This document shows positions 38,352 to 49,103 of a DNA stretch of 64,000 nt, piece by piece. The notes under the pieces were generated by a model. It had not been told where the DNA came from and did no database searches. It saw nothing but the letters and a program-made list of their open reading frames with translations. Within the stretch, counting starts at the first letter, position 1. Each line of letters begins with the position of its first letter. The position numbers were made by a program, and so were the translations under genes. The DNA is from Gordonia sp. X0973. GTDB taxonomy: Bacteria; Actinomycetota; Actinomycetes; Mycobacteriales; Mycobacteriaceae. The DNA lies in the NCBI RefSeq assembly GCF_013348785.1, contig NZ_CP054691.1:992001-1056000 (forward strand). The letters run 5' to 3'.

Positions 38352-39248
38352 TCAGCTCTGTCCGACCTTGCCGAGGATCTGGGGCAGGATGTTGAGCGCC
38401 CCCTCGACGATGCCGCCGAGAAGCCCGCCGGCAGCGCCGTTGGGGGAGTCCTTCATGTTCTGCGGACTCGCGCCGGCGGCGTCGCCGCTCGGTGCCTGGG
38501 CGTTGACGCCGATGGTGATCTTCGGCGACTTCGCCGGATCCAGCCACTTGAGGATCTTGACCATCTCCGACTGTCCCACGGCCACGCAACCCTCGGTGGG
38601 CTGGCCGTTGGTGACGTGCAGGAAGATCGCCGACGCCTTGCCGGGGACGCGGCTCGGGTTGTGGGCGATGTTCACCGCGTAGTCGTAGACCGGACCCGAG
38701 TTGTAGAGGTTCTCCGCGTCGGCACTGGGCTTGCCCTTGTGGTGGACCAGCGTGTTGTAGGTCTTGGACTTCATGTCCGAGTCCCACCAGTCGTCGACGG
38801 TCACCTGCTTGTACGGCATCTTGGTGCCCGGGTTGGCCTTGCGTCCGAAGGCCTGGTCCAGGGCGAAGGTGCCGCTCGGCGTGCGGGGCACGTTGTCGGC
38901 GGGTTCGCCCTGGCCCTTGGAGCCGAGGTGCGCGGTGGTCGGTCCGACGACGGGCTTCCAGTTGCCGTCGGCGCCGCGCTCGTAGGCGGTCAGGGTGCCG
39001 GTGGTATCCGAGGCAGCTTTCGCATTGACGACGATGAGCTGCGAGGTCTGGCCGGTGACATTGGTCTTGTCACCGGGGTTGCGACCGGTCAGCTGGTCCA
39101 GGATGCCGTTCAATTCTCCGCCCGCGGACCCGGTATCGGGGAGCGGTACGGCTGCGGCCATCGCCGGGACGGTCAGCGCGGTCGCGAGCAATGCCGCGAA
39201 GGCGAGTCCCAAAAGTCTCAAATTTCTCTGTAGTAACTTCAGCACCAT
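38352..39248 (-). CDS. L,D-transpeptidase family protein, secreted
   Basis: YkuD-type protein of 298 aa. The N-terminus (MVLKLLQRNLRLLGLAFAAL then AMA) is a signal peptide. The catalytic motif is HVTNGQPTEGCVAVG near residue 230, the variant with Glu-Gly-Cys seen in the YkuD-like branch, with His and Cys in place. A C-terminal Gly-rich tail may be amphipathic. It would act on peptidoglycan or a related crosslink outside the membrane. ATG 39248 gives the best signal peptide; ATG 39275 is also open. Neither has a clear Shine-Dalgarno. Confidence 0.87.
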   Translation of the reverse strand: MVLKLLQRNLRLLGLAFAALLATALTVPAMAAAVPLPDTGSAGGELNGILDQLTGRNPGDKTNVTGQTSQLIVVNAKAASDTTGTLTAYERGADGNWKPVVGPTTAHLGSKGQGEPADNVPRTPSGTFALDQAFGRKANPGTKMPYKQVTVDDWWDSDMKSKTYNTLVHHKGKPSADAENLYNSGPVYDYAVNIAHNPSRVPGKASAIFLHVTNGQPTEGCVAVGQSEMVKILKWLDPAKSPKITIGVNAQAPSGDAAGASPQNMKDSPNGAAGGLLGGIVEGALNILPQILGKVGQS

Positions 39249-39278
39249 TTCAGTGTGCCATCCAAAATCGGACATCGA

Positions 39279-39288
39279 GTCACGTGAC
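39279..39288. promoter_or_regulatory. GTCACGTGAC palindrome
   Basis: Perfect 10-bp palindrome 31 bases before the transpeptidase start codon. It could be a regulator site; no regulator is named. Confidence 0.35.
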
Positions 39289-39322
39289 GATCACAGTGCG
39301 GCAAGGATCCGGTCAAGTCGGA

Positions 39323-40006
39323 TCACCGGCCGACCAACTCGAACCCGACGGCCCGCCGCCCGCCGAAGTCCTCGCGGGCGGGGGTGGTCATCTCCACCTG
39401 CCGCTGCGCCTGTTCGGCCACCGGGGTGTCCGGGTCCAGGACGCGTAGGTATTCACGGTGCTCGGCCAGGGAGCGGACCGCGGCCTCGATATCCGCGTGC
39501 GAGACGGCGACGGCGTGCGTGGCCAGCGGGCCGTTCTCGAACAGCCAGCGCGGCCCGGTTCCGCGCAGCTCGCCAACCGCCTGCCGCACCGCGGCGGCGA
39601 ACTCCATGTGATCGCGTTGGTTGGGGAAGCCGGGCGCCCACTCCGGTCCGCCGTAGGTTGCCAGCACCACGTCGGGCCTGATGCGTTCGACGGCCTCGGC
39701 GACCTTCGCCCGCAGCGGGCCGGTGTTGAACACCTCGCTGTCGGGAAAGCCCCAGAACTCGACCTCGGAGACCCCGACCTCGGCGGCCGAGGCCCGCTGC
39801 TCGTCCTCCCGCAGCGGACCGCACTCCTCCGGTGCCATGCCCTCGATACCGGCTTCGCCGCTCGTCGCGAGTCCGTAGACGACGCGTTTGCCCTCGTGTG
39901 TCCACCGGTGTACAGCGGCGGCCATGCCGTATTCCGGATCGTCGGGGTGGGCGACGAGGACGAGGGCGGTCTGCCAGTCGTCGGGAAAGGGGAGCAGGGC
40001 GGTCAT
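39323..40006 (-). CDS. PIG-L family deacetylase
   Basis: LmbE/PIG-L zinc deacetylase of 227 aa. The zinc motif AHPDDPEYG lies at residues 19-27, and the later stretch NQRDHMEFAAAV gives the second His region. It is distinct from mca in this window. TAGCCT at 40013-40018 lies 6 bases before the ATG. Likely substrates are N-acetylglucosamine-containing small molecules; not identified here. Confidence 0.87.
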   Translation of the reverse strand: MTALLPFPDDWQTALVLVAHPDDPEYGMAAAVHRWTHEGKRVVYGLATSGEAGIEGMAPEECGPLREDEQRASAAEVGVSEVEFWGFPDSEVFNTGPLRAKVAEAVERIRPDVVLATYGGPEWAPGFPNQRDHMEFAAAVRQAVGELRGTGPRWLFENGPLATHAVAVSHADIEAAVRSLAEHREYLRVLDPDTPVAEQAQRQVEMTTPAREDFGGRRAVGFELVGR

Positions 40007-40025
40007 GACCCCAGGCTAGCCACGG

Positions 40026-40880
40026 TCATGCGTGCGTGTGCATGTCGATGTGGTCGGCCGGCTTGGCGCGCCGGCCCTCGTCGACGTCGAGGAACTCGTT
40101 CGCGGAGATGTAGGCCCGGCTGATGAGTTCGTCGGCGCGGGAGAAGTCCAACGCCCCGATCGTCAACGGGCACGGTGGTGGCAGCACGCGCAGGTCGGCG
40201 GTGTCGGCGTACTCCCGGATGTCGCGGACGAGGCGTTTCTGGATCAGTAGCGACATGGTGTGCAGAATCGTGTCGGCGACCGTCCGCGGCGGCTTGAGAA
40301 GCGCGCACGGATAGCCGCACGGCAGGACGTAGATCGTGTCGGCGGCCGATTCGACGGCCAGCGAGACCGGCGTGTTGTCGGCGACCCCGCCGTCGACGAG
40401 GAGCCGGCCGCCCAGTTCGACGGCCGGGAAGATCCCCGAGATCGCGCTGCTCGCCAATATCGCGTCGGCCGCCGACCCGGAGGCGAGGTCGACCTGTTCG
40501 CCGGTCAGCAGGTCGGTGGCCACCACGGTCAGCGGCGTCCGGGCCCGCTCGATCAGGGTGAAGTCGAGGTGTTCATCGATGAGGGTGCGCATACCCCGGT
40601 TGCTGAACAGGGCCGATTGGCGGCCGACGAGTGCGCCGAACAACTGTCCGGCATGCGGTCGGAACAGTTGCCAGGCGCTCAGCGAACGCCACACGTCGCC
40701 GAGTGACTCGACGACGGCAGGACTCGTGCCCCGGTTGGCGAGGTAGGCGGCGTTGAGCGCCCCGGCCGACGTGCCGAACAGCAGATCCGGGGCGATGCCG
40801 CGCTCGGCGAGGGCTGCCAGCATCCCCACCTGCATCGCACCCAGGTTCGCGCCTCCGGAAAGGACAAAGGCCGTGGTCAT
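40026..40880 (-). CDS. Patatin-like phospholipase family protein
   Basis: Ser-Asp dyad lipase of 284 aa. The oxyanion-hole stretch LSGGANLGAMQVG opens the protein, the nucleophile elbow is FGTSAGALN (Ser near residue 38), and the catalytic Asp is in LVDGGVADNTP. The C-terminal 80 residues are charged and end His-rich (DHIDMHTHA). A good Shine-Dalgarno, AGGAGG, lies 7 bases before the ATG but is paired in a hairpin. It acts on acyl esters, perhaps lipids in the cytoplasm or on the membrane; substrate unknown. Confidence 0.9.
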   Translation of the reverse strand: MTTAFVLSGGANLGAMQVGMLAALAERGIAPDLLFGTSAGALNAAYLANRGTSPAVVESLGDVWRSLSAWQLFRPHAGQLFGALVGRQSALFSNRGMRTLIDEHLDFTLIERARTPLTVVATDLLTGEQVDLASGSAADAILASSAISGIFPAVELGGRLLVDGGVADNTPVSLAVESAADTIYVLPCGYPCALLKPPRTVADTILHTMSLLIQKRLVRDIREYADTADLRVLPPPCPLTIGALDFSRADELISRAYISANEFLDVDEGRRAKPADHIDMHTHA

Positions 40881-40887
40881 CGTCGCA

Positions 40888-40909
40888 CCTCCTATTCCAG
40901 GATAGGAGG
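40888..40909 (-). promoter_or_regulatory. Shine-Dalgarno-sequestering hairpin
   Basis: On the mRNA strand CCTCCTAT - 6 bases - ATAGGAGG, a perfect 8-bp stem whose 3' arm is... the sequence pairs with the Shine-Dalgarno AGGAGG of the patatin gene. It may lower translation or respond to a signal. It also lies 3' of the beta-propeller gene on the same strand and could partly serve as its terminator. Confidence 0.5.
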
Positions 40910-40937
40910 GTGCGGCGACGACCTCTGGTCGCCTCGC

Positions 40938-42053
40938 TCAGGTCAACGCGACGACCGGGCCGTCGGACATGACGACGCCGGTGTCGACGACGGGCCGATT
41001 GGTCGGTGCCAGGCCCCCGTCGGCGCGCACCCGGTAGGTGGTGATCCGGGTGGTGATTCCGACGGTGAGGACGTCGATGTCGTAGAGCCACTTGCCGCTC
41101 GGGTGCAGCGCGACCTGTCCGCACAGCGTGCCGGCCGGCCCGGGGTACGGTGATCCCGCGATGCGGGTCAACCGGCCGTCGGGGTGGATGCGGTAGGCGG
41201 CGATCGAGGTGCCGACGGCGTTGGGGACGTAGAGGCGTTTGCCGTCGGGGCTGGTGATGACGCCGTGGGGCACGCCACCGGTGGGATACGGCGAGCCGGG
41301 TGTCGGGGTGAGCGAGCCGTCGGCGTGGATGCGGAACCCGGACAGGCCGAAGCCGAATTCGTCGCTGGAGTAGAGGAATCTCCCGTCGGGCGTGTAGCCG
41401 GGGGCCACGGGTCCGAAGGCGACGGGGGTGGTGCCGATGCTGCGTGCCCCGCCGTTCGGGCTCAACGCATAGCTGGTCAGCGTGGTGCTGATGTAGCTGG
41501 TGACGCGCAGGAATCTGCCGTCCGGATCGATCGAGGCCATGCCGACGGCGCTGCTCGGGGTGCCGATGGCGGGCCGCGGCCGGTTGAGGGGGCGCAGTGC
41601 GCCCGACGGGGTGATCGCGAGCGTGGCGACCTGGCCGGGGAAGCCGCCGAGGACGACGTACAGGTGCTTGCCGTCGGGGGTGACGCGCGCCCCGGTCGGG
41701 GCGCCGCCGACGGCGACCGTGTTGAGCAGGTGCAGGCTACCGGCGTCGTCGATCCGGAACGCGCTGACCGCGCCGTCGCCGACATGCGGGACGTAGAGCT
41801 TCTTCTTGTCCGGCGAGACCGAGATCCCGAGGATTCCGAAGCCGGTGCGGAAGGGACTGCCGGGTGTCGGCGTCAGGGCGCCGTCGTCGTGGACGCGCAT
41901 CACGCTGAGTCCCATCGACGCGTCGCCTGCGGTGATCAGGAAGTGTTTGGCGGGTGGTTCGGCGACCGCGCTCGACGACGGTAGTGCGCCGACGGACATC
42001 AGGGCTGCCGCACTCAGGGCGGTCAGGACCGATAGGAATCGGGGAGGATGCAT
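40938..42053 (-). CDS. Secreted beta-propeller protein (lactonase/YncE-like)
   Basis: Exported protein of 371 aa with a signal peptide (MHPPRFLSVLTALSAAALMS then SSSAVA). The rest is a seven-bladed propeller built of repeats with the phrase SPDGKRLYV or its variants (SPDKKKLYV, TPDGKHLYV, DPDGRFLRV, TPDGRFLYS, SPDGKRLYV), alternating with DGSLTPTPGSP-type linkers. Such proteins resemble 6-phosphogluconolactonase of the Pgl type, but an extracytoplasmic member is more likely a binding protein. Start at ATG 42053 gives the signal peptide. Confidence 0.82.
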   Translation of the reverse strand: MHPPRFLSVLTALSAAALMSVGALPSSSAVAEPPAKHFLITAGDASMGLSVMRVHDDGALTPTPGSPFRTGFGILGISVSPDKKKLYVPHVGDGAVSAFRIDDAGSLHLLNTVAVGGAPTGARVTPDGKHLYVVLGGFPGQVATLAITPSGALRPLNRPRPAIGTPSSAVGMASIDPDGRFLRVTSYISTTLTSYALSPNGGARSIGTTPVAFGPVAPGYTPDGRFLYSSDEFGFGLSGFRIHADGSLTPTPGSPYPTGGVPHGVITSPDGKRLYVPNAVGTSIAAYRIHPDGRLTRIAGSPYPGPAGTLCGQVALHPSGKWLYDIDVLTVGITTRITTYRVRADGGLAPTNRPVVDTGVVMSDGPVVALT

Positions 42054-42137
42054 CTGAGGATTCTCGATGCGTATCCCCTCGCGCGGTGTCCAAGGTCTGG
42101 ACACTCTGCGTCCGGTGGGCGATTCCCCGGGTGTCGG

Positions 42138-43538
42138 TCAGCGCTCCCGGTCGAGATTGGCCATTTTCAGGACGTCCAGGCGAGCGTCGAGTTCCGCCTC
42201 GGTCAGCTTGTCGCCGATCAGGCCGCGGTCGATCACGGTCTGGCGGATCGTCTTGCCCTCCTTGAGCGCCTGCTTGGCGACGGCGGCGGCCTCCTCGTAG
42301 CCGATCGCGCTGTTGAGTGGCGTCACGATCGACGGGGAGCTCTCCGCAAGGGTGCGCAGGCGGTCGGTGTGGGCGACCAGTCCGCTGATGCACCGGTCGG
42401 CGAAGAGGCGCGACACGTTGGTCAGCAGGGTGATCGATTCCAGCACGTTGCGGGCCATCATCGGGATGTAGACGTTCAACTCGAAGGCGCCGTTGCCGCC
42501 GCCCCAGGTGACGGCGGCGTCGTTGCCGATGACCTGGGCCGCGACCTGGGTGACCGCCTCGGGAAGCACCGGGTTCACCTTGCCCGGCATGATCGAGCTG
42601 CCCGGCTGCAGGTCGGGGAGCTGGATCTCGCCCAGGCCGGTCAGCGGGCCGGAACCCATCCACCGGATGTCGTTGGCGATCTTGGTGAGCGAGACGGCGA
42701 TCGTCTTCAACTGGCCGGACAGTTCGACGAGGCCGTCGCGGGCGGCCTGCGCCTCGAAGTTGTCGGCCGCGAGGCGTAGCGCGTCGACGCTGGTCAACTT
42801 CACGAGTTCCGCGACGACCTTGGTGCCGAAACCGTCGGGGGCGTTGAGCCCGGTGCCGACAGCGGTGCCGCCGATCGGCAGTTCCCCGACGCGGGGGAGC
42901 GTCGATTCGATGCGCTCGATGCCGGCCTGGACCTGACGGGCGTACCCGCCGAATTCCTGACCGAGAGTGACCGGCACGGCGTCCATCAGGTGGGTGCGCC
43001 CGCTCTTGACCGTTTCCCGCCACTCTTGCGACTTGGCGGCCAAGGCGTCGTGTAGATGCGCGAGGGCGGGGATGAGCTGCGTGACCGCGGCCTCGGTGGC
43101 GGCGACGTGCGTCGCGGTGGGGAAGGTGTCATTGGACGACTGCGACATGTTGACGTCGTCGTTGGGGTGGACGTCGACGCCCTGGGCCTTGGCGATCGAC
43201 GCGATCACCTCGTTGGCGTTCATGTTGGAACTGGTGCCCGACCCGGTCTGAAAGACGTCGATCGGGAACTGGTCGTCATGCTTACCGTCGGCGATCTCTG
43301 ATGCCGCGGCGATGATGGCGTCGGCCTTCTCGGCGCTGAGCAGGCCGAGATCCTTGTTGACCTGGGCGCAGGCGGCCTTGAGTAGGCCGAGTGCGCGGAT
43401 CTGGGTGCGCTCCAGCGGGCGGTGGCTGATGGGGAAGTTCTCGACGGCCCGTTGGGTCTGTGCGCGCCAGAGCGCGTCGACGGGCACTTTCACCTCGCCC
43501 ATCGTGTCGTGCTCGATGCGGTATTCCTGCTCTGCCAT
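42138..43538 (-). CDS. fumC: Class II fumarate hydratase
   Basis: Iron-independent fumarase of 466 aa interconverting fumarate and malate in the TCA cycle. The superfamily signature [12 protein letters not shown] is near residue 318; [11 protein letters not shown] (catalytic His region) and [10 protein letters not shown] are also typical. GGAGG precedes the ATG by 7-8 bases. It corresponds to Rv1098c. Upstream lies TTAGGTT plus a degenerate second half resembling an IdeR/DtxR site, and a second, unrelated fumarase gene lies 1.9 kb upstream. Together these suggest iron-dependent exchange of enzymes. Confidence 0.96.
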   Translation of the reverse strand: MAEQEYRIEHDTMGEVKVPVDALWRAQTQRAVENFPISHRPLERTQIRALGLLKAACAQVNKDLGLLSAEKADAIIAAASEIADGKHDDQFPIDVFQTGSGTSSNMNANEVIASIAKAQGVDVHPNDDVNMSQSSNDTFPTATHVAATEAAVTQLIPALAHLHDALAAKSQEWRETVKSGRTHLMDAVPVTLGQEFGGYARQVQAGIERIESTLPRVGELPIGGTAVGTGLNAPDGFGTKVVAELVKLTSVDALRLAADNFEAQAARDGLVELSGQLKTIAVSLTKIANDIRWMGSGPLTGLGEIQLPDLQPGSSIMPGKVNPVLPEAVTQVAAQVIGNDAAVTWGGGNGAFELNVYIPMMARNVLESITLLTNVSRLFADRCISGLVAHTDRLRTLAESSPSIVTPLNSAIGYEEAAAVAKQALKEGKTIRQTVIDRGLIGDKLTEAELDARLDVLKMANLDRER

Positions 43539-43564
43539 GCGAGATTCCTCCGGAGTCGACGTAG

Positions 43565-43583
43565 TTAGGTTGCCCTACGTTCT
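43565..43583. promoter_or_regulatory. Possible IdeR/DtxR-like half site
   Basis: TTAGGTTGCCCTACGTTCT matches the classical 19-base iron box at 11 positions, including all of the left TTAGGTT half. It lies 27 bases before the fumC ATG. The right half is poor, so binding is uncertain. Confidence 0.3.
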
Positions 43584-43610
43584 CGACGGTACCAGCGCGC
43601 GTCCTCGCGG

Positions 43611-45212
43611 CTAGAACGGCGGATCGCCGGGTTGCCGTGGTGAGCGTTCGCGGCTCCGGCGGTTGCGGGTGCGTTCGGCTCGGCGGCGTTCATGTTTGCG
43701 CTGTGTGCGCGTCTTGACTCGGCGGGGCCGGTCGGGGGTGGTGGGTGGCGCGGTTTGTGCCGATGTTTCGGATGTTCGCCATCGGTAGCGCACCAAGCCG
43801 CCGAATAGGTCGGCGTTGTTCTCCGCCGGGCCGTCGATGATGATCCGTTCCGGTGTTGCCCACGTGGTCCGGGTGTGTCCGTCGGCGTCGGTGTGCTGGT
43901 CGTCGACCCAGTTGCTGAAGGTCTTCAGCAGGTGGTGGAACTTGCACTTGGCGTTGAGGTAGTCGGGGTGGGTGGGTCCGCCGGTGGCAGGCGAGTCGTG
44001 GTCGTATTCGACGACGTGGTCGATTTCGGCGTCGAATGCCGGACGGTCGCAGCCGGGGACCGTGCAGTAGCCATCGCGGATGCGGATGAACAGATCGAGC
44101 GCCGCTGACGGGCGGTACGGGTTGGTGGGCTGGTACAGCGGCAGCTCCGGCGTGGACGAGTCGGCGGGCGCCGCGCGTCCCGCGACTGGCCGGACGGTCG
44201 AGTCGGGGCGGTTGATGATGTCGCGGGCGTGGTCGGCGCTGATGACGCCGTGGCCGGCCAAGAATCCGGGATGGTCGGCCGAGTCGGTGGCGGTCGCCTC
44301 GTCGCAGACGACGTGGACGACGATTCGGCCTGCCGTGTCGGTTGCCAGCTGCCCTGGAGCGGGGATGTCGGCGGTGCAGTCTTTGTGCCCGCATTCGCAG
44401 GTGAATGCCTGGCCGGTGAGGAGGCTGTAAAAGGCGTCGCTCGCTCGGGCGTCACGGCTGCGGGTGTCGTGCTCACAGGCCGTGGCGGCCAAGGCGGTGA
44501 CGGCGTCATGAGCGATGCGGGCGTTCTCGGCGGTCATCGAGGCGCCGATGGTTGCCATGCCGTTGGCGGTCGGATTGGTCCACGTGGTGCGGCCCGCGAG
44601 GCTGCGTTCCCGGGCACGACGCACCGCGTCGGGATCGTGGCGGAACACGATCCGATCGGCCAGGTTGCGGATGCGGCTGGTGGACCAGGCGCCGGGCTTG
44701 GTGCGGATGGCGGTGGCGATTCCGGCGTCGACCGGTGCGGTCTCGTCGTCGGCGAGTAGTTCGGTGCGGGAGATGATGAGTCGCGCGTCGGCGGGAGAGA
44801 TCAGGCCGTCGCGCAGGCACTCGTCGACACGGGGGAGCCGGTCGCGCAACGCGAGCCCTTGACCGAGCAGGTTCTCGGCCCAGCCCTGGGAGATGGCCAT
44901 GGTCATTGCCAAGCGGGTGGCGGTCTGGGTATGCGCGTCGAAGAGGTCGAGGCCGTCGTCGCCCGCATCGGTCATGGCGGCGAGGACCGTGTCGAACAGT
45001 TCGGCACTGCGCCGATAGCGCAACCAGGCGATAAACGACTCGGCACGAACACACGCCCCTACCCCGGCAAGGGTGGATTCCGCGTCACCGCCGGCGGGAT
45101 CCGACGCGAAGACGGCCATCGCGGCGCTGACATCGGCCCAACGTGCCGACGCCGAATCCTCGACGCGAGGAGCCGCCATACCACGGGTGTCGGTGCTGGT
45201 GGCGGGGCTCAT
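43611..45212 (-). CDS. HNH endonuclease/DUF222 (13E12 repeat family) protein
   Basis: Protein of 533 aa with an N-terminal DUF222 helical region (about residues 30-300) and a C-terminal HNH nuclease domain. The nuclease part reads YCTVPGCDRPAF, EIDHVVEYDH, LNAKCKFHHLLKT, with the paired Cys of the zinc knuckle and the catalytic His. The C-terminal 40 residues are Arg-rich. Families of this kind occur in many copies in Mycobacteriales (13E12/REP13E12) and behave as selfish or recombination-linked elements; no terminal repeats are seen here. Upstream is a nearly ideal leaderless promoter. Confidence 0.9.
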   Translation of the reverse strand: MSPATSTDTRGMAAPRVEDSASARWADVSAAMAVFASDPAGGDAESTLAGVGACVRAESFIAWLRYRRSAELFDTVLAAMTDAGDDGLDLFDAHTQTATRLAMTMAISQGWAENLLGQGLALRDRLPRVDECLRDGLISPADARLIISRTELLADDETAPVDAGIATAIRTKPGAWSTSRIRNLADRIVFRHDPDAVRRARERSLAGRTTWTNPTANGMATIGASMTAENARIAHDAVTALAATACEHDTRSRDARASDAFYSLLTGQAFTCECGHKDCTADIPAPGQLATDTAGRIVVHVVCDEATATDSADHPGFLAGHGVISADHARDIINRPDSTVRPVAGRAAPADSSTPELPLYQPTNPYRPSAALDLFIRIRDGYCTVPGCDRPAFDAEIDHVVEYDHDSPATGGPTHPDYLNAKCKFHHLLKTFSNWVDDQHTDADGHTRTTWATPERIIIDGPAENNADLFGGLVRYRWRTSETSAQTAPPTTPDRPRRVKTRTQRKHERRRAERTRNRRSRERSPRQPGDPPF

Positions 45213-45218
45213 GGACCA

Positions 45219-45247
45219 ATTCTACTCGAATGTATGTGCTAATACAA
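45219..45247 (-). promoter_or_regulatory. Promoter of the HNH/DUF222 gene
   Basis: Leftward TTGTAT, a 17-base spacer and TAGAAT; the -10 ends 6 bases before the ATG at 45212. The region is AT-rich compared with its surroundings. The 174 bases from 45241 to 45414 hold no gene that I can see. Confidence 0.7.
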
Positions 45248-45414
45248 CACCTCGTTGTGCGGCTTTGCTTGTTCTTTCGATAAGGGTCGTCACCGTGTTA
45301 TCGGCCACCCCGTCGATGAGTTCGTACCGGTGGCCGTCGTCGGGCATGTTGTCCGCGGCTTCGCCCGCTTCCCCGGCCTCAAGTGGCGGGTGCCGGGCGA
45401 ATGAGCTGCCGCGG

Positions 45415-47115
<1,701 letters not shown>

Positions 47116-47167
47116 ATCCGGAATGATACTGAGCACGCCCGTTTACCTGCGGGTTAGTGCAGGCTAA

Positions 47168-47800
47168 CTAATCGATCAGACCGCGTTCGCGCGCCAGCGC
47201 GATGACCTTGGTGCGGCTGTTGACCCCCAGCTTGTCGAAGATGTGGACCAGGTGCGATTTGACCGTCGCCTCGGAGATGAACAGGCGGCGCGCGATCTCC
47301 CGGTTTGATCCGCCGACCGTGAGTTGCTCGACGATGTCCAGTTCGCGCACGGTCAACGCCTGTGTCGGCGACGCCATCCGGTCCAGGAGCCGGGCGGCGA
47401 CCGGCGGCCCGAGGACCGTCGCGCCCACCGCGGCTTCCCGAATTCCGGAGATCAGGTTGTCCGGTGCCGTGTCCTTGAGTAGATAGCCGGTGGCGCCGGC
47501 GTCGACCGCGCGCACGATGTCGGCGTCGGAAGCGTAGGTGGTCAGGATGATGACTCGAGGTGCGTCGTCGAGGGCTCGGATGCGGGCGGTGGCACCAACG
47601 CCGTCGGCGCCGGTATCGGCACCGCTGCGCAGGCGCAGGTCCATGAGGACGACATCGGGGCGGTGGCGGCTCGCGAGCTCGACGGCTTCCTGCGCCGACT
47701 CGGCTTCGGCGACGATCTCGATGTCGTCGACCGGATCGAGTACCGCACGCAACCCGGCCCGGACGATGGGATGGTCGTCGACCAGCATGACGTGGATCAA
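47168..47800 (-). CDS. NarL/LuxR-family response regulator
   Basis: Response regulator of 210 aa: receiver domain (residues 1-120, acidic pocket DDHP, phospho-Asp in VVLMDLRLR near residue 54, Thr in ILTTYAS, Lys in LLKDTAP) and a LuxR-type helix-turn-helix (about 145-205, LTVRELDIVEQLTVGGSNREIARRL region). The start overlaps the kinase stop by four bases. It probably controls the divergent ABC exporter genes. Confidence 0.94.
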   Translation of the reverse strand: MIHVMLVDDHPIVRAGLRAVLDPVDDIEIVAEAESAQEAVELASRHRPDVVLMDLRLRSGADTGADGVGATARIRALDDAPRVIILTTYASDADIVRAVDAGATGYLLKDTAPDNLISGIREAAVGATVLGPPVAARLLDRMASPTQALTVRELDIVEQLTVGGSNREIARRLFISEATVKSHLVHIFDKLGVNSRTKVIALARERGLID

Positions 47801-48975
47801 CTGCGGACCTCCGACTGGTTGCCGACGGGCAGACAGACATGGACGGTGGTGCCGTCACCGGGCTCGGAGTCGATGGTGACCGCTCCGCCGAGCCGCTGAA
47901 TCCGTGACCGCAGCGCCGCCAATCCGAATCCGGTGCCTGTTCCGGTCGGGCGTGCGGGCATACCGCGCCCATTGTCGACGACATCGAGATGGATCTCGTC
48001 GCCGAGCGAGGTGAGGGTGACGATTGCCTGGTCGGCGCCAGAGTGGCGGGCGGCGTTGCGCAGTGCCTCGTTGGCGGCGCGGATCAGCGCATCCCGGATC
48101 TCGGGGGTTGTCGTGATCGGGTCGCCATGAGTCTGCAACCGCGTGGGCAGGCCCAGGCTGCGGGCCTGGTCGACCGCATCGCCGACCGCCGCCGAGAGTG
48201 AATCCGCGGATGGTCGAGAGTCGATGCCCCGCAAGAAGTCTCGGGTCTGCGCCAGCGCGCTCGACGCCATGTCGAGAGCCGTGCGCGTCTGCGTCAGTCG
48301 TTGCGCCGCCGGCGTCGTCTCGTCGGTCGCCGACTGCAGGAGCATGACGATGCCGGCCAACGCCTGCCCGGCGCCGTCGTGGACCTCGCTGCCGAGTCGT
48401 TCCCGCTCTGCGAGTATGTCGGCGTCGCGGCGCTGTCGGGACAACTGTTCTTGGGTCTCCAACAGCCGGCGGTTCAATTCCTCGCGCCGCTGGGCCGAGG
48501 CCACGACGCGGTGCAGGGTTTCGGTGACCGCGATTGCCGAAGCGATACCGATGAGCGGACCGATGACCGCGCCGGGGCCGGACGGTCCCAGCCGCTGGGA
48601 CGCGGTCGCGGCAACGGCTGCGACGGCGATCTCGACGGGTATCGCGGCGACGACCGGCAGGAAGTGCCAGCACAGCATGGCGAGGACGAAAGCCACCCAC
48701 ACGAAGCCGGGCCAAAAGGTGGCCAGCAGCGCCCAGCCGCCGACGAGGACGATCAGCCATAGGATCGCGAAGCGTGAATGGTCGGCGCGGAGGAGGACCG
48801 CCCCCGCGACGTACCAGGCGCAGAGCGCGGCGGCACAGAGCACGGGGATCAACACGGCCCCCTCCGACGTGAGAACACGTGCCACGCCCACCCCCATGAG
48901 GACGCCGAAGAGCAGATGGCCGGCCCACCGCATGTAGCGGTCGCCGGCGAGGGGGTGGGGGTTGGTCGAGCGCAC
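47797..48975 (-). CDS. NarL-type sensor histidine kinase
   Basis: Membrane sensor kinase of 392 aa with four to five hydrophobic segments (about residues 15-150), a short linker coiled coil, and a HisKA_3 domain with the phospho-His in GSEVHDGAGQALAG. The ATPase part has ANEALRNAARHSGAD (N box) and GTGFGLAALRSRI (G box). There is no large extracytoplasmic domain, as in kinases sensing within the membrane, for example envelope-stress sensors paired with ABC exporters. GTG 48975 is chosen; GATACT lies 6 bases before it. Confidence 0.92.
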   Translation of the reverse strand: MRSTNPHPLAGDRYMRWAGHLLFGVLMGVGVARVLTSEGAVLIPVLCAAALCAWYVAGAVLLRADHSRFAILWLIVLVGGWALLATFWPGFVWVAFVLAMLCWHFLPVVAAIPVEIAVAAVAATASQRLGPSGPGAVIGPLIGIASAIAVTETLHRVVASAQRREELNRRLLETQEQLSRQRRDADILAERERLGSEVHDGAGQALAGIVMLLQSATDETTPAAQRLTQTRTALDMASSALAQTRDFLRGIDSRPSADSLSAAVGDAVDQARSLGLPTRLQTHGDPITTTPEIRDALIRAANEALRNAARHSGADQAIVTLTSLGDEIHLDVVDNGRGMPARPTGTGTGFGLAALRSRIQRLGGAVTIDSEPGDGTTVHVCLPVGNQSEVRS

Positions 48976-49103
48976 GTACCCAGTATCGCGGTGACCGCCA
49001 TCGGCCGCCTCCAACTTTCGGTTGAGGTGAAGACCGTTCTTCGAGGCGATTCGGGCCGGGCTTCGCCGCTTCTAGCGTGGGAAGCACCGAAATGGAGGTG
49101 CAG

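Noticed and set aside
43611..45212. HNH gene considered as a homing endonuclease or intein
   Set aside because: It is a free-standing gene with a DUF222 domain and does not interrupt another coding region.
45241..45414. Possible small gene or RNA between the HNH gene and the class I fumarase
   Set aside because: No start with ribosome site, no stable hairpin and no RNA-gene signature seen.
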